In this document: piece by piece, positions 50,857 to 58,483 of the stretch
Position numbering within the stretch: the stretch's first letter is position 1
How the letters are laid out: every line of letters begins with the position of its first letter
Origin: Streptomyces spongiicola
GTDB taxonomy: Bacteria; Actinomycetota; Actinomycetes; Streptomycetales; Streptomycetaceae
Direction: 5' to 3'
Assembly (NCBI RefSeq): GCF_003122365.1
Contig: NZ_CP029254.1
Coordinates: forward strand, 6,388,001-6,452,000
DNA length: 64,000 nt
Notes under the pieces: model-generated
What the model was told of the DNA's origin: nothing
The model's database searches: none
Seen by the model: the letters and a program-made list of their open reading frames with translations, nothing else
Translations under genes and position numbers: made by a program

Positions 50857-51257
50857 CGACGACAGCCAATGACATGATCTACAGCGTCCTGGACAACAAC
50901 CTGAGCAGGATCGCGGACATCAAGGGCGCCGTTCTGCTGTCCAACGACGGGATCATGCTCAGCTCCTACTTGCTGGACCGCCCCCAGGGGGAGCGCATCG
51001 CGGCGGCTTCCTCCGGGATCGCTTCCACGATGAAGGCGATCTCCGGGGACGTCGACGGAGGCCGGGTGATTCGCCAGCTGGTCGAGATGGAGGACCGCTA
51101 CCTCTGCATCGTCGGATGCGGCGAGGGCAGCACCCTCATCGTCGTGACGTCCCGCAAGGCCCGGCTCGGTGAACTGGGCGGCGAGGCCGTACGCACGGCG
51201 CAGGCGCTCGGGGAATGGCTGAGCACACCAGGACGCGCTCAGGCGCCGACGTCGTAA
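50853..51257 (+). CDS. cvnB: Conservon protein CvnB, roadblock/LC7 domain
   Basis: 134 residues from the ATG at 50853, overlapping the cvnA stop (ATGA). The roadblock/LC7 fold is clear: VLDNNLSRIADIKGAVLLSN, DGIMLSSYLLDR, IASTMKAISGDVDGG and VEMEDRYLCIVGCGEGSTLI. Such proteins act as GTPase-regulating partners, here for CvnD. Coupled to cvnA and cvnC by overlaps. Confidence 0.94.
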   Translation: MTTTANDMIYSVLDNNLSRIADIKGAVLLSNDGIMLSSYLLDRPQGERIAAASSGIASTMKAISGDVDGGRVIRQLVEMEDRYLCIVGCGEGSTLIVVTSRKARLGELGGEAVRTAQALGEWLSTPGRAQAPTS

Positions 51258-51622
51258 TGACCGACGCGCCGCGCCGCGCGGGCGGCCGCCGGACGCGCCT
51301 GTACGCCCTGACCGACGGGCGTACGACAGCTCCGCCCGCCTCGCTGACCATGGACACGACGGTCACGGCGGCGGTCTCCCCGGATGCCTACGACGGCCTG
51401 CCCAGCGAGTGGCAGGCCGTCCTGGCCCTGTGCGTGCCGCCGAACGGCCTGGCGGTCGCGGAGATCGCCGCCCGTATGCACATGCGCCTGACGCCCACGA
51501 TCCTCCTCCTCGGCGAGTTGGAGGACCGCGGGCTTGTCCGGCACCGGTCGCCGCTGGCGGCGACCGAGACCACCAATGTCAACCTGCTCATGAGAATCAG
51601 GGACAACCTTGCCCGGATATGA
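51257..51622 (+). CDS. cvnC: Conservon protein CvnC, DUF742
   Basis: 121 residues if started at the ATG at 51257, which overlaps the cvnB stop (TAATG); an upstream GTG at 51215 would add 14 residues. DUF742 motifs are RRTRLYALTDGRT and, near the C-terminus, LRLTPTILLLGELEDRGLVR-like sequence in a winged-helix fold. It is a typical third conservon component, a probable bridge between CvnA/B and the GTPase. Confidence 0.92.
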   Translation: MTDAPRRAGGRRTRLYALTDGRTTAPPASLTMDTTVTAAVSPDAYDGLPSEWQAVLALCVPPNGLAVAEIAARMHMRLTPTILLLGELEDRGLVRHRSPLAATETTNVNLLMRIRDNLARI

Positions 51623-52199
51623 CACCTCTGCCCAGGAAGCGGCCCCCGTCAAGATCCTCGTGGCCGGGGGATTCGGCGTCGGCAAGACGACTCTGGTCGA
51701 GACGATCTCCGAGATCGAGCCCCTGCGCACCGAGGAGCGGCTGACCGCCGCCGGCGTCGGCGTGGACGACCTGCACGGGATCGAGTCCAAGACGGTGACC
51801 ACCGTGGCCATGGACTTCGGCCGCATCACCCTCACCGACGCCGGGGTCGTGCTCTATCTGTTCGGGACACCGGGCCAGGAGCGGTTCTGGTTCATGTGGG
51901 ACGACCTGCTCAACGGCGCCCTCGGAGCGATCGTGCTGGTCGACACCAGGCGCCTCGACCGCAGTTTCCCCGCGGTCGACTTCTTCGAGAGCCGCGGGCT
52001 CCCGTTCGTGGTCGGCGCCAACTGCTTCCACGGCGAGCAGTTCTACAGCCCCGACGAGATCAGGTCCGCGCTGCACCTCCGCGACCCGGACACCCCCGTC
52101 CTCATGCTCGACGCCCGCACCCGCGGAGACGTGCGCACGGCACTGCTCGCCCTGCTCGACATGCTGATCACCAAGGCCGGGACGGTGGCGCGGGTGTGA
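51609..52199 (+). CDS. cvnD: Conservon small GTPase CvnD
   Basis: 196 residues from a TTG at 51609, overlapping cvnC by 14 bp. The P-loop is LVAGGFGVGKTTLVE (Gly20-Thr28), G3 is LFGTPGQERFWFMWDD and G4-like sequence is VVGANCF. It belongs to the MglA/CvnD9-like actinobacterial GTPase group. It is the output element of the conservon; nucleotide state is presumably set by CvnB/CvnC in response to CvnA. It is the last gene of the operon, and no P450 pair (cvnE/F) follows. Confidence 0.94.
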   Translation: MPGYDTSAQEAAPVKILVAGGFGVGKTTLVETISEIEPLRTEERLTAAGVGVDDLHGIESKTVTTVAMDFGRITLTDAGVVLYLFGTPGQERFWFMWDDLLNGALGAIVLVDTRRLDRSFPAVDFFESRGLPFVVGANCFHGEQFYSPDEIRSALHLRDPDTPVLMLDARTRGDVRTALLALLDMLITKAGTVARV

Positions 52200-52446
52200 G
52201 CGCGGACGTGCTCTGCTATGGGTGCCGGGTGCCGGGTGCCGGGCGGCGAAGGCCGTGAGCGCGTCGGTGCCGGTGCCGGTGCCGGTCGCGCGAGCGCGCA
52301 GAAGGCAGCCGGTCGTACGGTGACGTCGGGGGTAGCACGAATCCCGACCCGGCTGGGCGGTGCCGGCGTGGAGGCACGGAGTGCGTGGTGCGAGTTCGAA
52401 GCCCGGGCCGAGGAGGGCCCGTGTGCACCGGTCCCCGCACCTGTGC

Positions 52447-53874
52447 TCAGCTGATCGCGGCGCCGAACCACCGGGGAAGACGGTCGAGTAGATCCTGCTG
52501 ATCGTCACCGACCCACGCGACGTGGCCGTCCGGCCGCAGCAGCACCGCGGGCGCGTCCAGTTCCTCGCTGACGTCGGCGACGTGGTCGACTCGGTCCGCC
52601 CAGCCCTCCACCGAGAGCCGGCCGGTCTGGTCGAGCAGCAGCCCGCGACCGCCGTGCGTCAGTTCGTACAGGCGACCCCGCCTCAGCCCCACGTCCCGCA
52701 GCCGTCGGCCGAGCAGTTCATGTCCCTCGCCGAAGTCGTAGCGGACCCCGATCGCGGTGATCTTCTCCATCAGATGCCGGTTCACCTCCTCGAAGCCCAT
52801 CAGTTCCGACACCAGCCGGCGCACCGCCCGGGGGCCCGGTTCGAGCGACATCAGCTCCATCTGCGCCCGGGTGTTGTCCAGCACATCGGCGGCCACCGGG
52901 TAGCGCTCGGTGTGGTAGCTGTCCAGCAGCCCCTCCGGGGCCCGGCCGCCGACCTCGGCGGCCAGCTTCCAGCCGAGGTTGAACGCGTCCTGGATGCCGA
53001 GGTTGAGCCCCTGCCCGCCGGTCGGCGGGTGGACGTGCGCCGCGTCGCCGGCCAGCAGCACCCGGCCGGTCCGGTAGCGCTCGGCCAGCCGGGTGGCGTC
53101 GCCGAAGCGGGAGAGCCAGCGCGGTGAGTGCACGCCCAGGTCGGTGCCGGCGAGCTTCACCAGCTGCCGCTTCAGCTCGTCCAGGGTCGGCGGGACCGCG
53201 CGGTCCTCGGCCACCCCTTCGGCGGGCGCGACCAGGCGGTACACCCCGTCCCCGAGGGGCATGGCGCCGAACCGCTTGTGGGTCCGGCGGACTTCGGCCA
53301 CCACGGTGTTCAGCGTGTCCGGCGGCGCGGTCACCTCCACCTCGCCCAGCAGCGTCTCGACCCTGGAGGGCTCGCCGGGGAAGCCGACGCCGAGCAGCCC
53401 GCGCACGGTGCTGCGGCCGCCGTCGCACCCCACGAGGTAGCGCGAGCGCAGCCGCGTGCCGTCGGCGAGTTCGGCGGTCACCCCGTGTGCGTCCTGGCTC
53501 AGCCCGACGAGTTCGCAGCCGCGCCTGATCTCTGCACCGAGTTCGGTGGCGCGCTCGGCAAGCAGGCGATCGGTGGTGGTCTGCGGGATGCCCAGGGTGT
53601 ACGGATGCGCGGTGTCCAGCCGCTCCGGCGCCGGCTTGTCGATGGCGGCGAAGAAACCACCGACCGGGTACCGGGTGCCAAGCGCGAGGAACCGCTCCAG
53701 CAGACCGCGCTGGTCCATCACCTCGACGCTGCGCGCGTGCAGGCCGAGCGAGCGGACGATCCTGGTCGGTTCCGCGTCCTTCTCCAGCACGAGCGTGTGC
53801 ACGCCGTGCAGCCGCAACTCGCCGGCGAGCATCAGACCGGTCGGTCCGCCGCCGGCAACGATCACATCAATCAT
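52447..53874 (-). CDS. rox: Rifampicin monooxygenase, FAD-dependent (Rox type)
   Basis: 475 residues from the ATG at 53874, with GAGGGG upstream. Class A flavoprotein monooxygenase motifs: VIVAGGGPTGLMLAGELRLH (FAD GxGxxG), YLVGCDGGRSTVR (DG motif), and GRVLLAGDAAHVHPPTGGQG (GD motif). The length and whole-protein pattern (RSLGLHARSVEVMDQRGLLE, DQTGRLSVEGWADRVDHV) match the Rox group that oxidises the rifamycin naphthoquinone and inactivates the drug. The call is strengthened by a rifamycin-associated element upstream. It is a single-gene unit on the minus strand. Confidence 0.88.
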   Translation of the reverse strand: MIDVIVAGGGPTGLMLAGELRLHGVHTLVLEKDAEPTRIVRSLGLHARSVEVMDQRGLLERFLALGTRYPVGGFFAAIDKPAPERLDTAHPYTLGIPQTTTDRLLAERATELGAEIRRGCELVGLSQDAHGVTAELADGTRLRSRYLVGCDGGRSTVRGLLGVGFPGEPSRVETLLGEVEVTAPPDTLNTVVAEVRRTHKRFGAMPLGDGVYRLVAPAEGVAEDRAVPPTLDELKRQLVKLAGTDLGVHSPRWLSRFGDATRLAERYRTGRVLLAGDAAHVHPPTGGQGLNLGIQDAFNLGWKLAAEVGGRAPEGLLDSYHTERYPVAADVLDNTRAQMELMSLEPGPRAVRRLVSELMGFEEVNRHLMEKITAIGVRYDFGEGHELLGRRLRDVGLRRGRLYELTHGGRGLLLDQTGRLSVEGWADRVDHVADVSEELDAPAVLLRPDGHVAWVGDDQQDLLDRLPRWFGAAIS

Positions 53875-54089
53875 GGAACCCCTCTTCAGCAGGACTGCGT
53901 CGCGGCCGGCTCTTCTCGCGGTTCGGCGGCGCGCACACCCGGACTTCCGCTCCGCATGCCCGCAACCCTGCCGCGGGTCCCGCCGGTTTCACGTCCCGCG
54001 GAACCCACCGCCGACACAGGGGCACGTATGCCGCGAATCCCTGATCTCCCCATGTCCCGGCCTCGGCCGACGATTCTGCGCCACGACCC

Positions 54090-54108
54090 GGGCCTTGCCG
54101 CAAGGCCC
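54090..54108 (-). promoter_or_regulatory. Rifamycin-associated element (RAE) upstream of rox
   Basis: GGGCCTTGCCGCAAGGCCC is a perfect 19-bp inverted repeat with a central C. On the rox strand it reads GGGGCCTTGCGGCAAGGCCC, close to the RAE I recall from actinomycete rifamycin-inactivation genes. It sits about 215 bp upstream of the rox ATG, next to an A/T-rich TTATAG sequence (near 54117) that may be the -10 box. Confidence 0.75.
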
Positions 54109-54198
54109 CGTCTCCGCTATAAGTTGAGAGTGGCAAGGAGCGGGCAACCTCCTTGCCTTTGCTTTTTTGCCGTCCGCTGTGGAAGGACGGGACCTTCC

Positions 54199-54274
54199 CG
54201 CATCGGGCTCGTGACGCCGCGACGCACTCGTGACGCCGCGCCGTGCTCGTGTCGTCGCATCGGGCTCGTGTCGT
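54199..54274. repeat. 19-bp tandem repeat, 4 copies, upstream of the RAE
   Basis: Four units of 19 bp based on CGCATCGGGCTCGTGACGC (54199-54217, 54218-54236, 54237-54255, 54256-54274), each with two to five substitutions. It lies about 90 bp upstream of the RAE on the rox side. Confidence 0.8.
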
Positions 54275-54403
54275 CGCGACGCGAGGGCGGTGATCGCGGT
54301 CGTGGTGCCGGCGGCGGGTCGGCTGGTGGTTCGCCGGCGGCCGGAGGAGGAGCACCGCCCGCGCCGGGACCCGCGGACCCCGTGCGGGCGGTGCCCCGCG
54401 CAG

Positions 54404-55183
54404 TCAGGCTCCCGGCGGCACGTGTGCCGGGCGGCCGTCGCCGCGGGTGAGGCGGTAGCCCCAGATTCCGGCCAGCGCGGCGAGTACGGCTCCGCCCGCG
54501 GTCCAGAGGATTCGGGAGGACCACCAGCCCGATGCCCAGCCGCCGTCCGGCTCCACCTCCCGGCCGGAGGCGGGGACCAGCGGGGCGGCGAGCCGGCCGT
54601 CCACCGCCATGGCGCCGCCGGAGTCCGCAGTGGCGACCTCCAGCGTGGCACCGGCCGGCTCGCCCAGGTCCTCGGCGGGCGCGGCGGCGACGGTCAGCCG
54701 TACGTAGTAGGCCCCGGGCAGCGGGTCGTTGGCCCAGGGTTCGGACCATGCCCGGACCGTCCGCAGCGCGCAGCTCAGCTCGACCGACGACGCGCCCGCA
54801 CGGACCGTACCGGTGTCGCTGCCGTAGCGGCAGGCCTGGCGGCGGCGCAGTCCGTCGTAGACGTCGAGCCGCCAAGTCTGGTTGCCGCGCCGCGCCTTGG
54901 AGCGGGGCAGTTCCACCGTGGCCCGTACGGTGGCCCGCTGTCCGGCGTCGGCCGGGAACTGCCAGTACAGGTAGTCACCGGTCGACGCCTGCGCGGTGGC
55001 CCGCTGGCCGGGGTGCACCACGGCGGCCGTGCGGAACGACGTGCCGGCCTCGGTCGGCGCGGCGGCCTCGTCACCCGTGCTCGCGACCGGCGACGGCGAG
55101 TCGGCGGCGGCGCCCGGGAACGGCAGTGCGAACAGCGCGGCCGCGGTGAGCAGACCAGCCGTGAGAACGCGTACGTTACGCAT
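54404..55183 (-). CDS. Secreted/membrane-anchored hypothetical protein, partner of the VWA protein
   Basis: 259 residues from the ATG at 55183, which shares one base with the stop of the upstream VWA gene (TGATG). There is a signal peptide (VLTAGLLTAAALFALPFPGA) and a beta-rich extracellular domain (TSFRTAAVVHPGQRATAQAS, then TGDYLYWQFPADAGQRA) similar in style to the C-terminal part of the VWA protein. A C-terminal membrane helix (ILWTAGGAVLAALAGIWGYR) completes it. Two Cys (QACRY, LSCALR) may form a disulfide. The function is not recognised; the coupling suggests it acts with the VWA protein at the cell surface. Confidence 0.78.
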   Translation of the reverse strand: MRNVRVLTAGLLTAAALFALPFPGAAADSPSPVASTGDEAAAPTEAGTSFRTAAVVHPGQRATAQASTGDYLYWQFPADAGQRATVRATVELPRSKARRGNQTWRLDVYDGLRRRQACRYGSDTGTVRAGASSVELSCALRTVRAWSEPWANDPLPGAYYVRLTVAAAPAEDLGEPAGATLEVATADSGGAMAVDGRLAAPLVPASGREVEPDGGWASGWWSSRILWTAGGAVLAALAGIWGYRLTRGDGRPAHVPPGA

Positions 55184-56508
55184 CAGTTGCTCCTCCAGAC
55201 GGCGATGCGCCAGCGAGAGATCCAGCCCCACAGAGCCCCGGCGGCGAAGCCGGCGAGCGTCAGCAGCCCTAGCAGCCACCAGCCGTGCCCGAGACCGAGG
55301 AACGCGGCGTCCCCGGCGTCACGGGGACCGCCCGTGATGTCGATGGTCAGCTCCAGGGGCAGGCCGGGGGATGTGCTGACCGACGCGGGGGCGGAGAAGG
55401 AGTTGCTCACCCGCAGACAGACGGTCTCGGCGGCGGGTCTGCCGCTGCCGGCCCCCGAGACGCCGGAGTCGGTGTCGTCGGTGTCGCCGTCGGTGTCGGC
55501 CTTGGGGTAGCGAAGCCCCGTGGAGACGACGTCGGTGCGCCCGTCGCCCGCGGACTCCCCGCGCACGATCTCGCGGCCCGCCAGGGTCGAAGCGCGCAGC
55601 AGCACACCGTGGTCGCGGTTCACGGGGCGGTCGGCGGCGATGCTGACCGAGGCGCGCAGCTCCTGACCGGGCAGCAGATCCACCCGGTACCAGCGGTGCT
55701 GGCCGAAGGTCTCGCGGTCGGCGTACAGACCGGCCTTCAGCCGGGGTGCGTCCTCGCAGCGTTCGCCGCCCTCGGTGGCCACCGGGGTGACGACCGGCTC
55801 GGCGGCGCGGTCCACCAGCTGACCCACCCGCTCGGACAGCTCCTCCTTGTGCTGTACCGAGGAGTAGGTGCCGCCGGTGGCCTCGGCGATGCACATCAGC
55901 TGGGCGCGCATCTTGGCGTTGGGGACGAGGCCGAGGGTGTCGATGGTGATGCCGACGCCCTTGGCCGCGATCTCGCGTGCCACCTCGCACGGGTCGAGCG
56001 GGGCGCAGGTGTCCTCGCCGTCCGTGATGAGCACGATCCGCCGGGTCGCGTCGCCGCCCTCCAGATCGTCGGCGGCGCCGAGCAGGGCGGGGCCGATCGG
56101 CGTCCAGCCGGTGGGGACGAGCGTCGCCACCGCCGTCTTCGCCTCGGTCCGGTCCAACTCGCCCACGGGGTAGAGCTGCCGGGTGTCCTTGCAGCCCTCC
56201 TTGCGGTCCTTGCCGGGGTAGTCGGCGCCGAGGGTGCGGATGCCGAGCCGTACGTCCTCCGGCACCGCGTCCAGCACCTCGTTGAACGCCTGTTTGGCCG
56301 CGGACATGCGGGACTGCCCGTCGATGTCGCGGGCCCGCATGGAACCGCTGACGTCGAGGACGAGTTCGACCTTGGGAGGTTCCTTCGCGGCGGCCTGTCC
56401 GGCAGCGCCGCCGGAGACGGCGAAGGCGGTGGAGGGGAGGGTCCCGCCGGTGACGGTGACCAGCAGCGCGCCGCAGAGGGCGGCCGCCAATCGCTTTCGT
56501 ATGCTCAT
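55183..56508 (-). CDS. Membrane-anchored VWA-domain protein
   Basis: 441 residues from the ATG at 56508. A signal peptide (LAAALCGALLVTVTGGTLPS) is followed by a von Willebrand factor A domain with a MIDAS motif (LVLDVSGSMRARD) and a later ITDGEDTCAP. A beta-rich domain follows (FGQHRWYRVDLLPGQELRAS), then a C-terminal helix (WWLLGLLTLAGFAAGALWGW) that anchors it. VWA domains bind protein partners through a metal ion. It is translationally coupled to the next gene, which has a related extracellular domain and the same topology. Confidence 0.88.
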   Translation of the reverse strand: MSIRKRLAAALCGALLVTVTGGTLPSTAFAVSGGAAGQAAAKEPPKVELVLDVSGSMRARDIDGQSRMSAAKQAFNEVLDAVPEDVRLGIRTLGADYPGKDRKEGCKDTRQLYPVGELDRTEAKTAVATLVPTGWTPIGPALLGAADDLEGGDATRRIVLITDGEDTCAPLDPCEVAREIAAKGVGITIDTLGLVPNAKMRAQLMCIAEATGGTYSSVQHKEELSERVGQLVDRAAEPVVTPVATEGGERCEDAPRLKAGLYADRETFGQHRWYRVDLLPGQELRASVSIAADRPVNRDHGVLLRASTLAGREIVRGESAGDGRTDVVSTGLRYPKADTDGDTDDTDSGVSGAGSGRPAAETVCLRVSNSFSAPASVSTSPGLPLELTIDITGGPRDAGDAAFLGLGHGWWLLGLLTLAGFAAGALWGWISRWRIAVWRSN

Positions 56509-57004
56509 CGGCGGATCATAGTGAGCGGGGCCGGTGCGGCCCAATTCGGCTCCGGGTCCGGGTCGACCAACTGCCCCGATGCGTACAGGGGTTGGCGGAT
56601 GGCGCGGTTCCCGGTCCCGGTGCTCCCGTTCCGGTCGTTCCGTTCCGGGTGGTCCCGTTCCGGGGTCCCCGCTCTGACGGTCCCCGGACGTGGGGCCCCG
56701 ACGTGCCGTGCTCGTCCGCGGCCCCGCCCTGCTGCGGCCCGGCCCGCTCAACGGCCCCGCTGCCGCCGGGTCGTCCCGGGATCACGGCCTTGGTACTGGT
56801 GGGCTCGCGTATTCAACTGTCGCCGGTTCTCGGTTCCGTCTTGGTGTTGGTGACGGTGTGTGGTCGTCATCGGCGGCTACTGGGTGCGGCCTCGACGCCG
56901 TGAGCGGTGTTGCTTAGGGTCATGAGCAGGGCATCGCGTGTCGGTCACCGGCTGGGTGAGGCATGGAGGTGCCCGTGAGATTGCCTTGTGGAGGCATCCC
57001 ACAC
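56509..57004. other. 496-bp gene-free stretch with GTTCCGG repeats
   Basis: At 56605-56675 variants of GTTCCGG/GGTCCCG recur about ten times. The stretch from 56790 to 56990 is lower in G/C and probably carries the promoter of the VOC-protein gene. No gene is seen. Confidence 0.5.
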
Positions 57005-57409
57005 ATGTCAGTCGAGTTGAATCACACCATCATCCATGCCCGGGACAACCGGGAGTCGGCCGAGTTCCTGGCACACATCCTGGGGCTTGAGGTCGGGACC
57101 GAGTCGGGTCCGTTCATTCCAGTGGCCACCAGCAACGGGGTCGCCTTGGACTTCGCCGCCATCCCGGCGGAATCGATCGTCATGCAGCACTACGCGTTCC
57201 TCGTCTCCGAGGAGGGGTTCGACGCGGCCTTCGCACGTATCCGGCAGGCCGGGATCACGTACTACGCCGATCCGCATCTGAAGCAGCCGGGAGAGATCAA
57301 CCACCACTATGGTGGGCGCGGCCTGCACTTCATGGATCCGGCCGGGCACGGCATGGAGATCATCACGCGGCCCTATGAGAGCCACGAGCAGACGCCCACA
57401 ACTTCGTGA
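57005..57409 (+). CDS. VOC-superfamily (glyoxalase/bleomycin resistance-like) protein
   Basis: 134 residues from the ATG at 57005 (GGAGG lies nearby; an in-frame ATG at 56963 is an alternative). The paired beta-alpha-beta-beta-beta modules are clear: VELNHTIIHARDNRESAEFL (metal-ligand His in the first strand), LGLEVG, and FMDPAGHGMEIITRP with the metal-ligand Glu. It is probably a small metalloenzyme or binding protein acting on an unknown substrate. It has no operon partner. Confidence 0.88.
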   Translation: MSVELNHTIIHARDNRESAEFLAHILGLEVGTESGPFIPVATSNGVALDFAAIPAESIVMQHYAFLVSEEGFDAAFARIRQAGITYYADPHLKQPGEINHHYGGRGLHFMDPAGHGMEIITRPYESHEQTPTTS

Positions 57410-57473
57410 GGCAGTGGTAGGCCGGGGAGTACACCGCGTCCATTGACACTGGCCTACCATTTCGTGACGCGGT

Positions 57474-57623
57474 TCAACTGCCTTGAGTTTCCTGGCAAGT
57501 CCAGCCAGCTGGGGACCGTTTGTGGTCTCCGGCGGCGTATCGGCTCCACGTTCCGCCGGTCTCGTTGAGCAGGCGGGCAGTGGTCTTGTCGTGGTAGCCG
57601 AGGGCGTCGGCGACGACGGTGAT
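57474..57623 (-). pseudogene. C-terminal scrap of a tyrosine recombinase/integrase
   Basis: The minus strand reads ITVVADALGYHDKTTARLLN followed by ETGGTWSRYAAGDH and a stop at 57474. LGYHDKTT with a following G-G-T-W-S-R-Y matches the C-terminal end of phage-type integrases, where the catalytic Tyr lies in this segment. Only about 50 codons remain; the rest is absent upstream. Confidence 0.5.
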
Positions 57624-57651
57624 CCCGGGACGACCTGATCCCGGGACGACC
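57621..57651. repeat. 15-bp direct repeat at the integrase-scrap boundary
   Basis: GATCCCGGGACGACC occurs at 57621-57635 and 57637-57651, one base apart, exactly where the integrase similarity stops. Confidence 0.8.
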
Positions 57652-57690
57652 CTGCGGGGGCGGGGAAGCCCCCACCCCTAGGATGTGCAG

Positions 57691-58125
57691 ATGACAAGCG
57701 TGAGGCAATTGCAGGTCACCTTCGACTGCGCCGATCCCGAGCGCGTGGCCCGCTTCTGGTGCGAGGTGCTGGGGTATGTCGTGCCGCCACCCCCGAAGGG
57801 GTTCGCCGACTGGGCCGAGTTCGACAGCGCGCTGCCGCCCGAGTACCGGGGTTCACGGTTCGCATGCGTCGATCCCGCAGGAGTGGGCCCGCGACTGTTC
57901 TTCCAGCGCGTTCCGGAAGGCAAAGCCGTGAAGAACCGGCTGCACCTGGATGTGCGGGTCGGTACCGGGCTGGTGGGTGAGGAGCGGCTGGCCGCACTTG
58001 AGGCCGAATGTGCACGGCTGGTCCCACTCGGTGCGGTACGTGTGCGACTGCTGAGTGCCGATGGCGTCAACGAGTCGTGTCTGGTGATGCAGGACGTCGA
58101 GGGCAACGAGTTCTGCCTGGATTGA
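57691..58125 (+). CDS. VOC-superfamily protein
   Basis: 144 residues from the ATG at 57691; a GTG two codons earlier is an alternative. The sequence VRQLQVTFDCADPERVARFW, CEVLGYVV, PRLFFQRVPEGKAVKNRLHL and DVEGNEFCLD is the VOC pattern of the glyoxalase-like family (Glyoxalase_6 type). The conserved ending N-E-F-C-L has the Glu ligand. Function unknown. It is separated from the other VOC gene by an integrase scrap. Confidence 0.88.
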   Translation: MTSVRQLQVTFDCADPERVARFWCEVLGYVVPPPPKGFADWAEFDSALPPEYRGSRFACVDPAGVGPRLFFQRVPEGKAVKNRLHLDVRVGTGLVGEERLAALEAECARLVPLGAVRVRLLSADGVNESCLVMQDVEGNEFCLD

Positions 58126-58449
58126 GCGATCGGGCGGTCGAGGGGGTGGAGTTCATGTGGGCGGCCCCTCCGCTCGGTCGCCGGTTGGCGGCCGGCGGTT
58201 CGGCGCGCCCGCGGGGCCGGACGCCGAAGCGCGGGCCGGTCCGGCGGGCGCGCCGTCACACAGGTTGCCGCCGCAGCGGCTCGTGCAGCCGGCCGCCACC
58301 GCGCCTGCGGAGGGCCCTCGCGGAGCGCTCGACTACGGCCCCGCACGGATCACGGGCTGACGACGCCTGAAGCCGACGTTGCAGCCGCCGGTGCCGCCGG
58401 TGCCGCCGGTGGAAGAGGTGCGAACGGGGTGCGAACGGGGTGAGCGGTC
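58126..58449. other. 324-bp convergent spacer with a 9-bp repeat
   Basis: Between the VOC gene and the 3' end of the sigma-CAP gene. It contains GTGCCGCCG repeated three times at 58389-58411 and two copies of GTGCGAACGGG near 58420. No gene is seen. Confidence 0.5.
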
Positions 58450-58477
58450 CGTGGGCCGTCCTCGGGGACGGCCCACG
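58450..58477 (-). terminator. 12-bp-stem terminator of the NUDIX-sigma-CAP operon
   Basis: CGTGGGCCGTCC and its exact complement enclose a TCGG loop. It starts 6 bp beyond the sigma-CAP stop. Confidence 0.75.
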
Positions 58478-58483
58478 CGGTCG

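Larger units (their letters stand above)
53875..54403. other. rox upstream region
   Basis: 529 bp without a gene. It contains the RAE, a lower-GC stretch at 54110-54180 with the probable rox promoter on the minus strand, and the 19-bp repeat. No second RAE-controlled gene faces the other way. Confidence 0.6.
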
